Source: a virus. From it: a stretch of DNA of 22,331 nucleotides. A program made the translations under genes and the position numbers. The notes beneath the pieces are model-generated. The model saw only the letters and a list, made by a program, of their open reading frames with translations. It made no database searches and was not told where the DNA came from. Shown here piece by piece: positions 1 through 8,865 of this stretch (position 1 is its first letter; each line of letters starts with the position of its first letter). The stretch is from positions 1-22,331 of the IMG/VR virus record IMGVR_UViG_3300024346_000565; one strand, 5' to 3'.

Positions 1-680
1 GCATAGTCACTACCATTATAAGAGAGCACTTGATCATTAGCAGCAGTAGAAGTATTTAAATGAGTATCTACATCACTATCAGCATACGCTGCAGGAATAA
101 CAGTATCACCAGCCAGTGCTGTAGTTGAACTAGTTCCTAATGTCAAAGCATCAGTAATACCGTAGCCTGCAATAGTAGTAGGAGTACTAGTTAAGTCACC
201 AAATGCTATTGATGACACAGACCCCGCACTAACCCAAGCATAGTCACTACCATTATAAGAGAGCACTTGATCATTAGCAGCAGTAGAAGTATTTAAATGA
301 GTATCTACATCACTATCAGCATACGCTGCAGGAATAACAGTATCACCAGCCAGTGCTGTAGTTGCTGTAGTTCCTAATGTCAAAGCATCAGTAATACCGT
401 AGCCTGCAATAGTAGTAGGAGTACTAGTTAAGTCACTAAATTCCATTCCGATAGAGGCTACAGTAGTCCAATTATAGTCACTACCATTGTAAGAGAGCAC
501 TTCATCATTAGCAGCAGTAGAAGTATTTAAATGAGTATCTACATCACTATCAGCATACGCTGCAGGAATAACAGTATCACCAGCGAGCGCTGTAGTTGCT
601 GTAGTTCCTAATGTCAAAGCATCAGTAATACCGTAGCCTGCAATAGTAGTAGGAGTATTTGAAAGATCCGCCCAGCTACC
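1..680 (-). repeat. Three near-identical 234-237 bp in-frame fibre repeats
   Basis: The same block recurs with equivalent positions at 4, 241 and 475, so the spacings are 237 and 234 bp (79 and 78 codons). About 190 bp of each unit is nearly identical, including synonymous sites; the rest is a variable linker of about 45 bp. Each unit encodes a TIAGYGITDA ... SDVDTHLNTSTAANDxVLSYNGSDY module. The copy nearest the left edge is cut by the window, so further copies may lie outside. Confidence 0.95.
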
Positions 681-2348
681 GGACATTGCAATATCTGCAA
701 AGCCTGCACCTACTTTAGTTTTATTGTGCCACTTATCGTCTGCTTCTTGGTATACAAGCAAATCGCCTTGCGCAGGATCAGCAATACTTATGTCAATTAA
801 GTTGCTTAAAGAAAATTGTGCTGGGGCATACTGACTACTACTGGTATCATAAATTAACACGTCATTATCAGAAGCTGCGCTATTAGAAACGTCATTTAAT
901 TCTGTGGTTACATGATCTACTGGTTGATACTCGCTTGCAGTAGAATCATATTTTAGTATTTGATTATCAGAAGCTGAGGTATTAGAAACGTCATTTAATT
1001 CTGTGGTTACATGATCTACTGGTTGGTATTCGCTTGCAGTAGAATCATACTTTAGTATTTGATTATCAGAAGCTCCGGTATTAGAAACGTCGTTTAATTC
1101 TGTGCTTACATGATCTACAAAAGAAAGAGGGCTAGTAGGTGATGTGGTCTGTTTAAGAATGTACCCTTGTGTGGCTCCAGAAACAGTTAAGTTATCTACC
1201 TCTAGGTCTACAGTGCTTAAAGCTTGAGTATATAATTTCTGCCACCTTAAATCCGTGGAGCCTAGATCATGAGTATTATGTGCACTTGGTATAAAGTCGC
1301 TAGATGCTCTAGCAGTAAAGGCTATAGTATCACTAGTAGCATTACCTATCTGCACGTTACCTTTTAAATTTGTACTCCCCTCCACGACCAAATTACCGTT
1401 AGAGTCTGAGGTAAGATTGCCGGAGCCTATATCTAGACTAGCACCCTCAAGGGCTCCTGCGGCAGTGATATCTACAGTAGCGTCTATGCTTCCTGTGACT
1501 GTAAGATCTCCGGTTATGTCCAACCCTTTGTTTAAGTTCCATCTATCTCCCGAGGCTGTATAAGTAATAGTAGCATTTGCACCTTCAAGAGTGATACCGC
1601 CTCCATCAGCAGCCGCAGCATTGGCTGCACCGTCTGCAAGTACAATATTTATATCATCTACAGTCATTTCTGTACTGTTGACAGTAGTGGTAGTTCCGTC
1701 TACTTGCAAACTCCCGGCAATAACAACAAGACCTGTATTGTTTCCTACGCCCGCAGGATCTATTGTAAGAGTAGAGGGCCCTGATACAGTGCCTCCTGCT
1801 ACTTCTAAATTTCCTCCAATAGTTACTTCTCCGGTATTATCTCCATGAGCAGCTGGATCAATTAAAAGGTCTGAGGGGCCTTGTATAGTGCCCCCTGCCA
1901 CTTCCAAATTACCTGCAATAATTACTTCTCCGGTATTATCGCCATGAGTAGCTGGATCAATAACAAAAGCTGAGGGCCCCCGTAAATAACCTCTAAGCTC
2001 TAAATTATTCATTTTAGAGTTTATTTCTTGGCCGTCCCAATTAAACGTATCACCGTTCGGATCTCCAATTGCTACTTTATAATAGAGGTCTGTGTCTCCG
2101 TCTCCTCCCAGCCAAAAGCCGCTACCAACATCGTAAGAAGTTTTCCCACCTTTAATAGACCCCTGTCCTAAAAAGGTAATCCCTCCATCAACTTGATCTA
2201 TTATAATACCTTGATTTAGAGCTTCTTGAACATTTTGAAAAGACCCGCCAGACCCTGTACCTCCTGCTATAGGGCCCGGACCTATTCCTGGCCCCCCATT
2301 AAAGGGGCGAACATCTAACCAAACTTCTGCTACTACTTTACCTGCCAT
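1..2348 (-). CDS. Tail fibre protein, repeat-rich (partial, C-terminus beyond window)
   Basis: An uninterrupted reading frame runs from ATG at 2348-2346 to the left edge, giving 782 visible codons and no stop. The start overlaps the stop of the hub gene by one base (TAATG), with a purine-rich GGGGAAG just upstream. Residues ~55-105 carry the FWLGGDGD...KVAIGDPNGDTFNWDG pattern often seen at the start of phage fibre or tip C-terminal regions. Three 33-aa beta-rich repeats follow, then TTTTVNSTEMTVDDINIVL, a motif common in marine phage structural proteins, then three more 33-aa repeats of a different kind, and last three 78-79-aa repeats each containing TIAGYGITDA, a widespread tail-fibre motif. 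Composition is rich in Thr, Ser, Ala and Asp with almost no Cys. The likely role is a trimeric fibre at the tail tip that contacts the host surface. The receptor-binding end is not in the window. Fibre identity is fairly sure; its exact position on the virion is inferred. Confidence 0.85.
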   Translation of the reverse strand, partial: MAGKVVAEVWLDVRPFNGGPGIGPGPIAGGTGSGGSFQNVQEALNQGIIIDQVDGGITFLGQGSIKGGKTSYDVGSGFWLGGDGDTDLYYKVAIGDPNGDTFNWDGQEINSKMNNLELRGYLRGPSAFVIDPATHGDNTGEVIIAGNLEVAGGTIQGPSDLLIDPAAHGDNTGEVTIGGNLEVAGGTVSGPSTLTIDPAGVGNNTGLVVIAGSLQVDGTTTTVNSTEMTVDDINIVLADGAANAAAADGGGITLEGANATITYTASGDRWNLNKGLDITGDLTVTGSIDATVDITAAGALEGASLDIGSGNLTSDSNGNLVVEGSTNLKGNVQIGNATSDTIAFTARASSDFIPSAHNTHDLGSTDLRWQKLYTQALSTVDLEVDNLTVSGATQGYILKQTTSPTSPLSFVDHVSTELNDVSNTGASDNQILKYDSTASEYQPVDHVTTELNDVSNTSASDNQILKYDSTASEYQPVDHVTTELNDVSNSAASDNDVLIYDTSSSQYAPAQFSLSNLIDISIADPAQGDLLVYQEADDKWHNKTKVGAGFADIAMSGSWADLSNTPTTIAGYGITDALTLGTTATTALAGDTVIPAAYADSDVDTHLNTSTAANDEVLSYNGSDYNWTTVASIGMEFSDLTSTPTTIAGYGITDALTLGTTATTALAGDTVIPAAYADSDVDTHLNTSTAANDQVLSYNGSDYAWVSAGSVSSIAFGDLTSTPTTIAGYGITDALTLGTSSTTALAGDTVIPAAYADSDVDTHLNTSTAANDQVLSYNGSDY
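822..1118 (-). repeat. Three tandem 99-bp (33-codon) fibre repeats
   Basis: Units run 1118-1020, 1019-921 and 920-822 in reading order. Each encodes VDHV(S/T)TELNDVSN...ASDN..L.YD followed by a short Ser/Tyr-rich tail. The first two are almost identical in DNA; the third has drifted in its second half. All are in frame with the fibre and probably form a repeated shaft segment. Confidence 0.95.
1683..1979 (-). repeat. Three tandem 99-bp beta-rich fibre repeats
   Basis: Units start at 1979, 1880 and 1781 in reading order, exactly 99 bp apart. Each encodes GPS...IDPA..G(D/N)NTG.V.I.G.L.V.G, a short-strand, glycine-turn pattern consistent with a triangular beta-helix shaft. The third unit leads directly into the TTTTVNST motif. 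The sequence is unrelated to the other 99-bp array at 822-1118. Confidence 0.92.
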
Positions 2349-5300
2349 TAGCTTCCCCTATTAATTTCTGCAATTACTGCATCATTCTCTAAATCCGGAC
2401 GATACGATGTTTTATATAAATAATTTATTGTTGATGAGGCTCCTGAATTCTGTACGTCAACTCTAAAAAGTGTATCGGAAAACACTTCCTGTACAGTAGC
2501 GGAGTAAGACCCTACTGTAGTAGAGCTACTTGTTAGAGGAGCCGCTAAAAAGGCCACTACGTCCCCTTCCACTAAGTCTGTAAGGAAAGAAGTACCAACA
2601 CCCTTAATATTGAACCCTGCAACATCTGTAAAAGATGTGCCACTAATAGAGGCCCATGCTGTACTTAGAGTAGCTGTGCCATCTCCAATATCTCTCCAGT
2701 AAGGCGGACCTTGTGTGTTGCTAGTCTTATCCCACTGGGCCAAGAAACACTTGGGAGTACTATGGTCAAAAATAACATATAGCTCTCTAGCATCACTGTC
2801 TGAGATATTAGATAAATCTAACTCCGCATTTACTTGTGTAAGATCTCCCGGATTTGTAGGAGCTGCATGGCTTGCAAGGCTTGCCGAATAATCGTCAAAA
2901 ATAAATTTTTCTGTACCTTGAGCTATACCGTCTGTTCTTGTAGTTTTTATAGAAAAGAAGTCCCAGTTTTGCGTTCCTTCAGTTATAGTACTAGTAGTGC
3001 TGTAACTGCTTTGAATACTCCCAACATAGTACGTCTCTCCCAAAACTGTCAAAGTAATATCAGAAAGAGTGTGGGTATCACTAGGGCCTCTAAACTTTTG
3101 CGCTAGTAATAACCCGTTCCAAACAAAGTCATATCTTTTAGTACCTCCAGGCTGAGTTAGCCTTCTAACTGTATGAGCTCCAGCGGGCGTAGAGCTAGTA
3201 GTCCAGTTTGCTCCTAGTGAAAATATTTCTTGTGATATATCATTTGAAATTTTTGCGTTAGTATTACTTGTGGCCCCTTTTACTATGCCATGTATTCTTT
3301 CTGGAGTACTGGCCGCTCCAACTCCTTTTATGCCCCGCTGTGTTGTAGAAGGGTAAAACTTAGAGAATATAGGGTCTAAGTTATTAGAGCTAGAATTTAA
3401 ACCTGCTGCTACTTTATATCGTATCCAGTAATATCTTATAGCAGTACCTGACTCATCTAAAACTGGATCTGTGATTGTGCCTCCAGAAGCGGTAAGAGTG
3501 TGAGTAGCGTCTGCAAAGCTTGATGTGGGAGAGACCCATACTTCTACTGAGTGAGTGGACGAATTGTAGTCTGGTGTATTAGTCCAATCAAGGTTTATTC
3601 CTCCAACAGCCCCCTGCTCTTTTACAATATTACTTGCGATTAAATTTACAGGTCTATCAATAAGTATATCAGAATGAGAAGCCGGCTCTCCGTAGGGAGT
3701 AACTATATCGTTAGCCATAGACTTCAGCAAGTATGCTTCATCATTGTGTTCGACAGCAACTACGTTTACTAATAAGTTGCTTTTTATTTTTAGACTTTCT
3801 ATTCTAAATAGCTTATTAACCCAATTAAATTGAGCGTAGGTTATTAAAATAATATTTCCTGCTAATAGTAAGTAGCCTTTTGGAGCCATTGTAAAGCTAA
3901 TAGTTAAGCCCGCCCTAGACTCATCTAAAGCTTGCTGAGCGTTTAATCGTAAATTAAAATAATTTGTTATTGCAGGAGCTCGGTACGTGCCTTGTCGAGG
4001 TATGCCCTTATCCTGAAGAAGATAATTAGAGTTAAAAAACGAAACCGTTCTATTGGCAAATAAAAGTGAGGGGTCACTTATTTGGGCACTAAAAGCGTTA
4101 AAAGTTTTCGATATCCCTTTATCGTCTAGTTTTATGTCTCCTATAATATCTTCTTCTGTTATAACTTCGACATTTGTATCAAAATCAGCCAAAGGCTTAG
4201 CTTTAGTTTTTATATCTAAAAAATACTTTCCATTACTGTATCTTAGTATACCATTAAATTGTGCTAAAAGAGTATTTACGTTTTCAGAAAGTTTTTGAGA
4301 GGTATCAATGACTGGATTAATCTGGTGTCTTGTTACCCAACGCTGATCCCACGAGTCCCAGCCAAGGTACTTCCAATAACGTACTTCATCACTATCATAC
4401 AGAGAGTACCCTGAAAGTATTCTAGCAACTCCTGTACTTTTATCTATTTGTTTAACAATAGGATTTCCAGAAGGGGCCTTGAAGCTCGTATTAGGATATT
4501 GGCCACTACTTGCTGTAATTTCTAAGTTTCTACTATGTTGATGGTCAATAGTAAGCGTGCTGTTTAAGGTTAAATTACGAATCTGTATTGGTGTGCTTTG
4601 TGATGTAGTGCCTGGATCTGTAGTAGTTCCGGTGCTAGATACAACTGTACATCCTCCCCCTTTGGACCATACTATCTCATTTGCATAATAAACTTCAGAA
4701 TTTCTCCACGCCCTGCCCAACTTTCCTGTACAGTTAGTGAAGGTAATTTCATGGACGTTTTGCGTACTACCTGCGGATACCTCAACACTAGCAGTATTAA
4801 GATTAATTTCTTTAATAGTTCCTTGGAATAGTATTGGTTGACTAACGTCTGCCGGGTACCTACAGAGGTTGCCTACGGCAGTTGAACCAAGCGTACTCGA
4901 AGCTTGTACTACTTGAATAGTAACATCAGACCCTTCATCGCAAGTACGTGCAGCCTCTTTAAAAGATGCAAAGTCGATTAAAGACGGCTTTAATCCTTTT
5001 CCGTACCTTCTACTAAGTAGGTAGTCCAAAAGAATCATTGCAGGGTTATTTGTAACCCTTGCATCTTGGGGGCTAATTTCTAGCGCTGCCTCACCTACGT
5101 CAGACCCGTCTTCCTCTGCTCCGTAATAGTAGTCATAGTCCGTTGCAGGAAACCCCGAACCTCTAATTAAATCCATATGGTGAGCTAAGTTCATGGTAGC
5201 TACCAGACATAAAACGTTGTTTGTATCACACCAAGCAGACAATGTAGAATCGTCGGGTGTATTTACAAAAGTATGGGTCCTAGCTAAAGTGCTGTCACCT

Positions 5301-8182
5301 TCTATAAAATTAATCCTTAAACGACTAGCGATAGTACTAGGCACAAAAGTGTCTGTTGGATCTTGTTGTATTAAATTATAACTATAAATTCTAGTAGTAG
5401 GTATGTTGCTGTTTATAAGCGATCTTACTCCTATTAGAGTACCTCCTTGATTGGAATAATAATCACCCAACACTGTAGTTCCGTCAGTAACAAGACTATA
5501 TGCAGTACTTATAATCCCATTGGTTCTAGCGACTTGAAGAGCTCGCATAAAGTTATCAAGGTAACTTAGAGGCTCTGTAGACTGCTCTGAAATAATTACA
5601 AGACCTTGACGTTCAGAGGTAAAAGAAGCAGCAATAGTTTTAGCTCTTAAAGGTATATTAAAGTACTGGTTCCCAAACGCAGTTGTAATATTTATTACCC
5701 CACCTGAGGGTCCAATAGCAGCCACTGTTTCTATCGCTGTTTTTGCGAACGCGTCTGTATAAAGCTCGTGTAAATCTAAACCATAAAGAACAGTATTAAT
5801 TTCAACAAAAGGGTCACTTCCCGTAACCTCATCGTCTCCGTATGGGTCATAAAATGGATTGTCAACTTGCTCCGTATACCGTTCAAAAATAAGGTCTACA
5901 GAATTAAGCACAAAAGAGGCGGAGGTCCCGTCTATTATTAAACCTCCTACATCGTACTTGATACTAGAATCAGGAGTGTACTCTGGGGCGGCCACATTAC
6001 CGGTATAAGTTTCTTTTGACATTACCCAGTCTACTCCACTTATAGGATTATTACTGGAATCTAGGGGCCTCATAACAATATACGGAGCTTCTCCGGTTGT
6101 AACCAAATCTACTAAACTTACATTTGATCCAGATACACTTTCAAACTTAAAGCGCCAATCTTGAGTACCAACTATATCATACATGTACCATTTGTCAGCA
6201 ATTCTAGCGGTAGTAGTGGAGGTAGAGCCTCCGGAAGTTACTGTTAGCTGAACTATATCTCCTAAGTTATACGAAGTATTTCTTGCAGCAGGCACTAAGC
6301 CTTTATAGCTTCCATCGTAGTTTACACAATTTACATACTTACCTTTTACAATATAATCAAAGGCAGGCTGTTGGCCAGAGGACGCTGAAATAGAATCTTT
6401 TTGTACAACATACGAAGTATCAGCGAGTCTATGATCTTTGCTCCAATAATCTCTAATATCAGTAGAGCCCTCGTAGTAGCTATTTTGTATTTTAAACTTT
6501 TTGTTTCTAGCAATAGTTAATAAATTAGCATCAGGCGGCTGAAATAACAATCCCGCATGAAGCGTTATATTAATAAAATCGTTATCTCCTCCAAAATTAA
6601 AATTAAAGTTTTTTTGGTGAGTAAGACCAATAGGGCCTACCGCTCTAAATTGAGTAGGATCTGTAATATCTACAGGTTGTGGTGCAGTGTAGGGTTGCCC
6701 ATCTAATGCTTCAAGAGCGCCTAATGAGTCATTTAAAGCAGCCTCCCATGCATTCCAATTCTCTTGAGTGTAGCGTATTGCTATCTCTGCTCTTGTGAAG
6801 TCCTCCCCCGAATAATTGTACTCGCTAATTCCCGCTAAAACATCTCCCTTTGTCATGTTACCTACGCAGAGTGAGCCTGTATAACTATCAACAGAATTAC
6901 CTTCGCCTCTTTGATCGGCATCTTTAAGGTCTCTACACACTAGGCCTTCATCATCTACTATAACATCATAGATGGCTCTGATTGGGCCTTCTGATATTGC
7001 ATTAGCCGTCCATAGGTCTGTTGTGCGGGCACTTTGGCTTCCATTGTCTACACTGCCAAACTCTCCTAGCTCTATATCTGCAAATACTGGAATACAGCTT
7101 ATTCTATTTACACCGTACACAACTGGAAGAAATTTTGCCGCTAAATTTATGCTTAAATCTAACTCTTTTTTGATCTCATAAGTTTCCTCTACCTGAGAAT
7201 AGCTTTGTCGCAGACCAAAGTAACTACTGCTTTTCTTTAACTTGGGTCGGGTAGCTGTATCAATATAAGGCGCAAGAACATTTAAAGACTTCTCAGAGTG
7301 TTCAAATCCTTTGTCTCCTTCGTATTCCGGCTTTAATAAAGCAGAGCGTACTGATGTACCAGAACCGTCTAAAGCTTGGTGAAACTCATCGGAAGTCAAA
7401 CGCCCTTGTACACGAACAAAATCTCCCCAATGACTAGTAAGGGTCCAGGTCATTATAGATTTTTTATCTCCGGACTCTTTCAAAGCGCCCTTAGCAATAA
7501 TTCCTTCAAACAATAGTACAGGGTTTCCATAAAGATTTCCTGTTTTAGGATTTACAAAACATCTATGTATAAATACATTCTTATTTATGTAATTTTGGTA
7601 GCTTAGAGAGGTAGCAGATCCGGTTAAGCCTACGACTGAAGCGCTGTTATAGCTTACAGTCATTACTTCATTACTTATTGCAGAAGTAACACTAGATAAA
7701 AGAGTTACGTCGGCTCTTTCGGTATTAGTACCACTATATAGTCTGTCAATTCTAGCTTCTACAGTATGGTTTGCATTTGTAAAAGTTACTTCATCACCTA
7801 TTTGGAAGCCTGCTTGAAACAGATCTAAGTCCATAATAATTGTTGTAGAGGCTCCGACAGCTCCAATACTAATAGACGCCGTTACTACAGCCTCCCTGCC
7901 TAAATTATTAGCATTTAAAGCAAGAGTCATACCGGTAGCTTTTGCCACTACATCCTCGGATACATCACCGATACTAGAAAAATTAGTACAATTATATGTA
8001 CTTCCTCCAAAGTCTACAGGGTATGGAGCATCCGTTAAGTAAGAAAATGCAGTCGTAGGTATATTTTCTTCTGTATATAAAATATTAGAAGGCTTCTCAA
8101 ACTTTACTAAGTGGTACACTTGTAGGGGCACATTATCTATAAGTGCAAGTTTTAGTGTGTTGTCTAAATTACGAAGAGCCAT
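2348..8182 (-). CDS. Giant tail hub / central tip protein (J-like), 1944 aa
   Basis: This should form the tail hub and central tip that opens on contact with the host. Residues 1-~310 resemble the N-terminal hub-type domain of siphophage tip proteins, including ...SHWGDFVRVQGR(L)TSDEFHQ... and KGFEHS near residues 250-300. FLPVVYGVNRISC follows at ~350, a strand seen at the start of lambda J-like proteins. A J-like core occupies roughly 1030-1490: NNPAMILLDYLLSRRYGKGL at ~1045, then LLAQFNGILRYSNGKYFLDIK at ~1310, and a hydrophobic hub segment ending in VAVEHNDEAYLLKSM at ~1488. A fibronectin-III-like domain lies at ~1505-1600, and beta-rich sequence with a VGTSFLTDLVEGDVVAF element near the C-terminus. 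It is much longer than lambda J (1132 aa), mainly through the ~400-1000 region, where I recognise nothing. The ATG is preceded by TAAGGA and lies 9 bp after the upstream stop. The role is confident; domain borders are approximate. Confidence 0.85.
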   Translation of the reverse strand: MALRNLDNTLKLALIDNVPLQVYHLVKFEKPSNILYTEENIPTTAFSYLTDAPYPVDFGGSTYNCTNFSSIGDVSEDVVAKATGMTLALNANNLGREAVVTASISIGAVGASTTIIMDLDLFQAGFQIGDEVTFTNANHTVEARIDRLYSGTNTERADVTLLSSVTSAISNEVMTVSYNSASVVGLTGSATSLSYQNYINKNVFIHRCFVNPKTGNLYGNPVLLFEGIIAKGALKESGDKKSIMTWTLTSHWGDFVRVQGRLTSDEFHQALDGSGTSVRSALLKPEYEGDKGFEHSEKSLNVLAPYIDTATRPKLKKSSSYFGLRQSYSQVEETYEIKKELDLSINLAAKFLPVVYGVNRISCIPVFADIELGEFGSVDNGSQSARTTDLWTANAISEGPIRAIYDVIVDDEGLVCRDLKDADQRGEGNSVDSYTGSLCVGNMTKGDVLAGISEYNYSGEDFTRAEIAIRYTQENWNAWEAALNDSLGALEALDGQPYTAPQPVDITDPTQFRAVGPIGLTHQKNFNFNFGGDNDFINITLHAGLLFQPPDANLLTIARNKKFKIQNSYYEGSTDIRDYWSKDHRLADTSYVVQKDSISASSGQQPAFDYIVKGKYVNCVNYDGSYKGLVPAARNTSYNLGDIVQLTVTSGGSTSTTTARIADKWYMYDIVGTQDWRFKFESVSGSNVSLVDLVTTGEAPYIVMRPLDSSNNPISGVDWVMSKETYTGNVAAPEYTPDSSIKYDVGGLIIDGTSASFVLNSVDLIFERYTEQVDNPFYDPYGDDEVTGSDPFVEINTVLYGLDLHELYTDAFAKTAIETVAAIGPSGGVINITTAFGNQYFNIPLRAKTIAASFTSERQGLVIISEQSTEPLSYLDNFMRALQVARTNGIISTAYSLVTDGTTVLGDYYSNQGGTLIGVRSLINSNIPTTRIYSYNLIQQDPTDTFVPSTIASRLRINFIEGDSTLARTHTFVNTPDDSTLSAWCDTNNVLCLVATMNLAHHMDLIRGSGFPATDYDYYYGAEEDGSDVGEAALEISPQDARVTNNPAMILLDYLLSRRYGKGLKPSLIDFASFKEAARTCDEGSDVTIQVVQASSTLGSTAVGNLCRYPADVSQPILFQGTIKEINLNTASVEVSAGSTQNVHEITFTNCTGKLGRAWRNSEVYYANEIVWSKGGGCTVVSSTGTTTDPGTTSQSTPIQIRNLTLNSTLTIDHQHSRNLEITASSGQYPNTSFKAPSGNPIVKQIDKSTGVARILSGYSLYDSDEVRYWKYLGWDSWDQRWVTRHQINPVIDTSQKLSENVNTLLAQFNGILRYSNGKYFLDIKTKAKPLADFDTNVEVITEEDIIGDIKLDDKGISKTFNAFSAQISDPSLLFANRTVSFFNSNYLLQDKGIPRQGTYRAPAITNYFNLRLNAQQALDESRAGLTISFTMAPKGYLLLAGNIILITYAQFNWVNKLFRIESLKIKSNLLVNVVAVEHNDEAYLLKSMANDIVTPYGEPASHSDILIDRPVNLIASNIVKEQGAVGGINLDWTNTPDYNSSTHSVEVWVSPTSSFADATHTLTASGGTITDPVLDESGTAIRYYWIRYKVAAGLNSSSNNLDPIFSKFYPSTTQRGIKGVGAASTPERIHGIVKGATSNTNAKISNDISQEIFSLGANWTTSSTPAGAHTVRRLTQPGGTKRYDFVWNGLLLAQKFRGPSDTHTLSDITLTVLGETYYVGSIQSSYSTTSTITEGTQNWDFFSIKTTRTDGIAQGTEKFIFDDYSASLASHAAPTNPGDLTQVNAELDLSNISDSDARELYVIFDHSTPKCFLAQWDKTSNTQGPPYWRDIGDGTATLSTAWASISGTSFTDVAGFNIKGVGTSFLTDLVEGDVVAFLAAPLTSSSTTVGSYSATVQEVFSDTLFRVDVQNSGASSTINYLYKTSYRPDLENDAVIAEINRGS

Positions 8183-8191
8183 TATAATTCC

Positions 8192-8863
8192 TTATGAAAG
8201 AGTTTCTTCTAGTTTTACAGAAAAAGTGTAAAGACCAGAAGAGTCCACAGTATAGTCTAAGTTAGTACTTGGACAGGTCACACGCATCTCAGGGGATGCA
8301 ATATTAAAAGTTATAGCTGGGCTACCATTTGCAGAAGTAGTATCGACCTTTCTTTGTAGAGTGGGAGATACGTATAACTTATTGCTTTCAACAGCGGTTA
8401 TTTTGTACGCTTTTTTATGTGTGTTATCTGTGCTATCTGAAATTGTTATTAGATCGCCTCTTTCAATATTAGCGTCATTAACGACTTCTAAGTATTGTTG
8501 TCCTGCGGGCTGCAACAAGTTAGAGGCCACAGACGTAGCTATAACACCCCTATTAGTTACATCGTATTGAGGAAGATTAACAAAAAACGCTTCTTGCCAG
8601 GCCTGTCTTTGAAGCAGGAAGGGGTACACAGTATTAAACTGACTTTTTGTTAGTTTATTGTATGATATATCCACCTTCCACATATGGTACTGATTAATTC
8701 TTCGGTAACTTACGCCTGATCTAGATTTATCTCGTAGCACTTGCTGCTCTGAACTTACTTTTACAGTTTTATACCCAGGCCCCGCAGTACCAGTATTTGC
8801 ACTGTCGTCCCCTGAGTTTGTTATTCTATTAATTGGATCGGGTAATGTAGTTTGAATTGCCAC
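8192..8863 (-). CDS. Distal tail protein (Dit / lambda M-like), 223 aa
   Basis: This small protein sits between the tape measure and the hub, the usual place of the ring that joins tube to tip. The core pattern at ~60-100 (WKVDISYNKLTKSQFNTVYPFLL...W..AFFVNLPQ) resembles tip proteins of the DUF2460 / lambda M type. Residues ~105-175 look like an inserted small beta domain (V.NDANIERGDLITISD...KAYKITAVESNKLYVSPTL), after which the core resumes and ends in YTFSVKLEETLS. The start is GTG at 8863-8861, two bases after the tape-measure stop, with AGGAG eight bases upstream lying inside the last codons of the tape measure, so translation is coupled. Function is assigned from position plus a weak family pattern; other minor tip roles remain possible. 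Confidence 0.7.
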   Translation of the reverse strand: MAIQTTLPDPINRITNSGDDSANTGTAGPGYKTVKVSSEQQVLRDKSRSGVSYRRINQYHMWKVDISYNKLTKSQFNTVYPFLLQRQAWQEAFFVNLPQYDVTNRGVIATSVASNLLQPAGQQYLEVVNDANIERGDLITISDSTDNTHKKAYKITAVESNKLYVSPTLQRKVDTTSANGSPAITFNIASPEMRVTCPSTNLDYTVDSSGLYTFSVKLEETLS

Positions 8864-8865
8864 GA

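Noticed and set aside
130-640. TTGACA boxes recurring inside the fibre repeats on the minus strand
   Set aside because: They come from codons of the repeated module (ALTLG) and have no matching -10 box at a suitable distance.
1-680. Direct repeats as a possible CRISPR array or diversity-generating template
   Set aside because: The units are 234-237 bp, stay in frame and encode fibre modules; spacer-like parts are short coding linkers. No Cas gene, reverse transcriptase or adenine-biased variable region is present.
1591-1848. Plus-strand open frame of 85 codons opposite the fibre repeats
   Set aside because: It reflects the repeated codons of the fibre gene on the other strand and has no start signal of its own.
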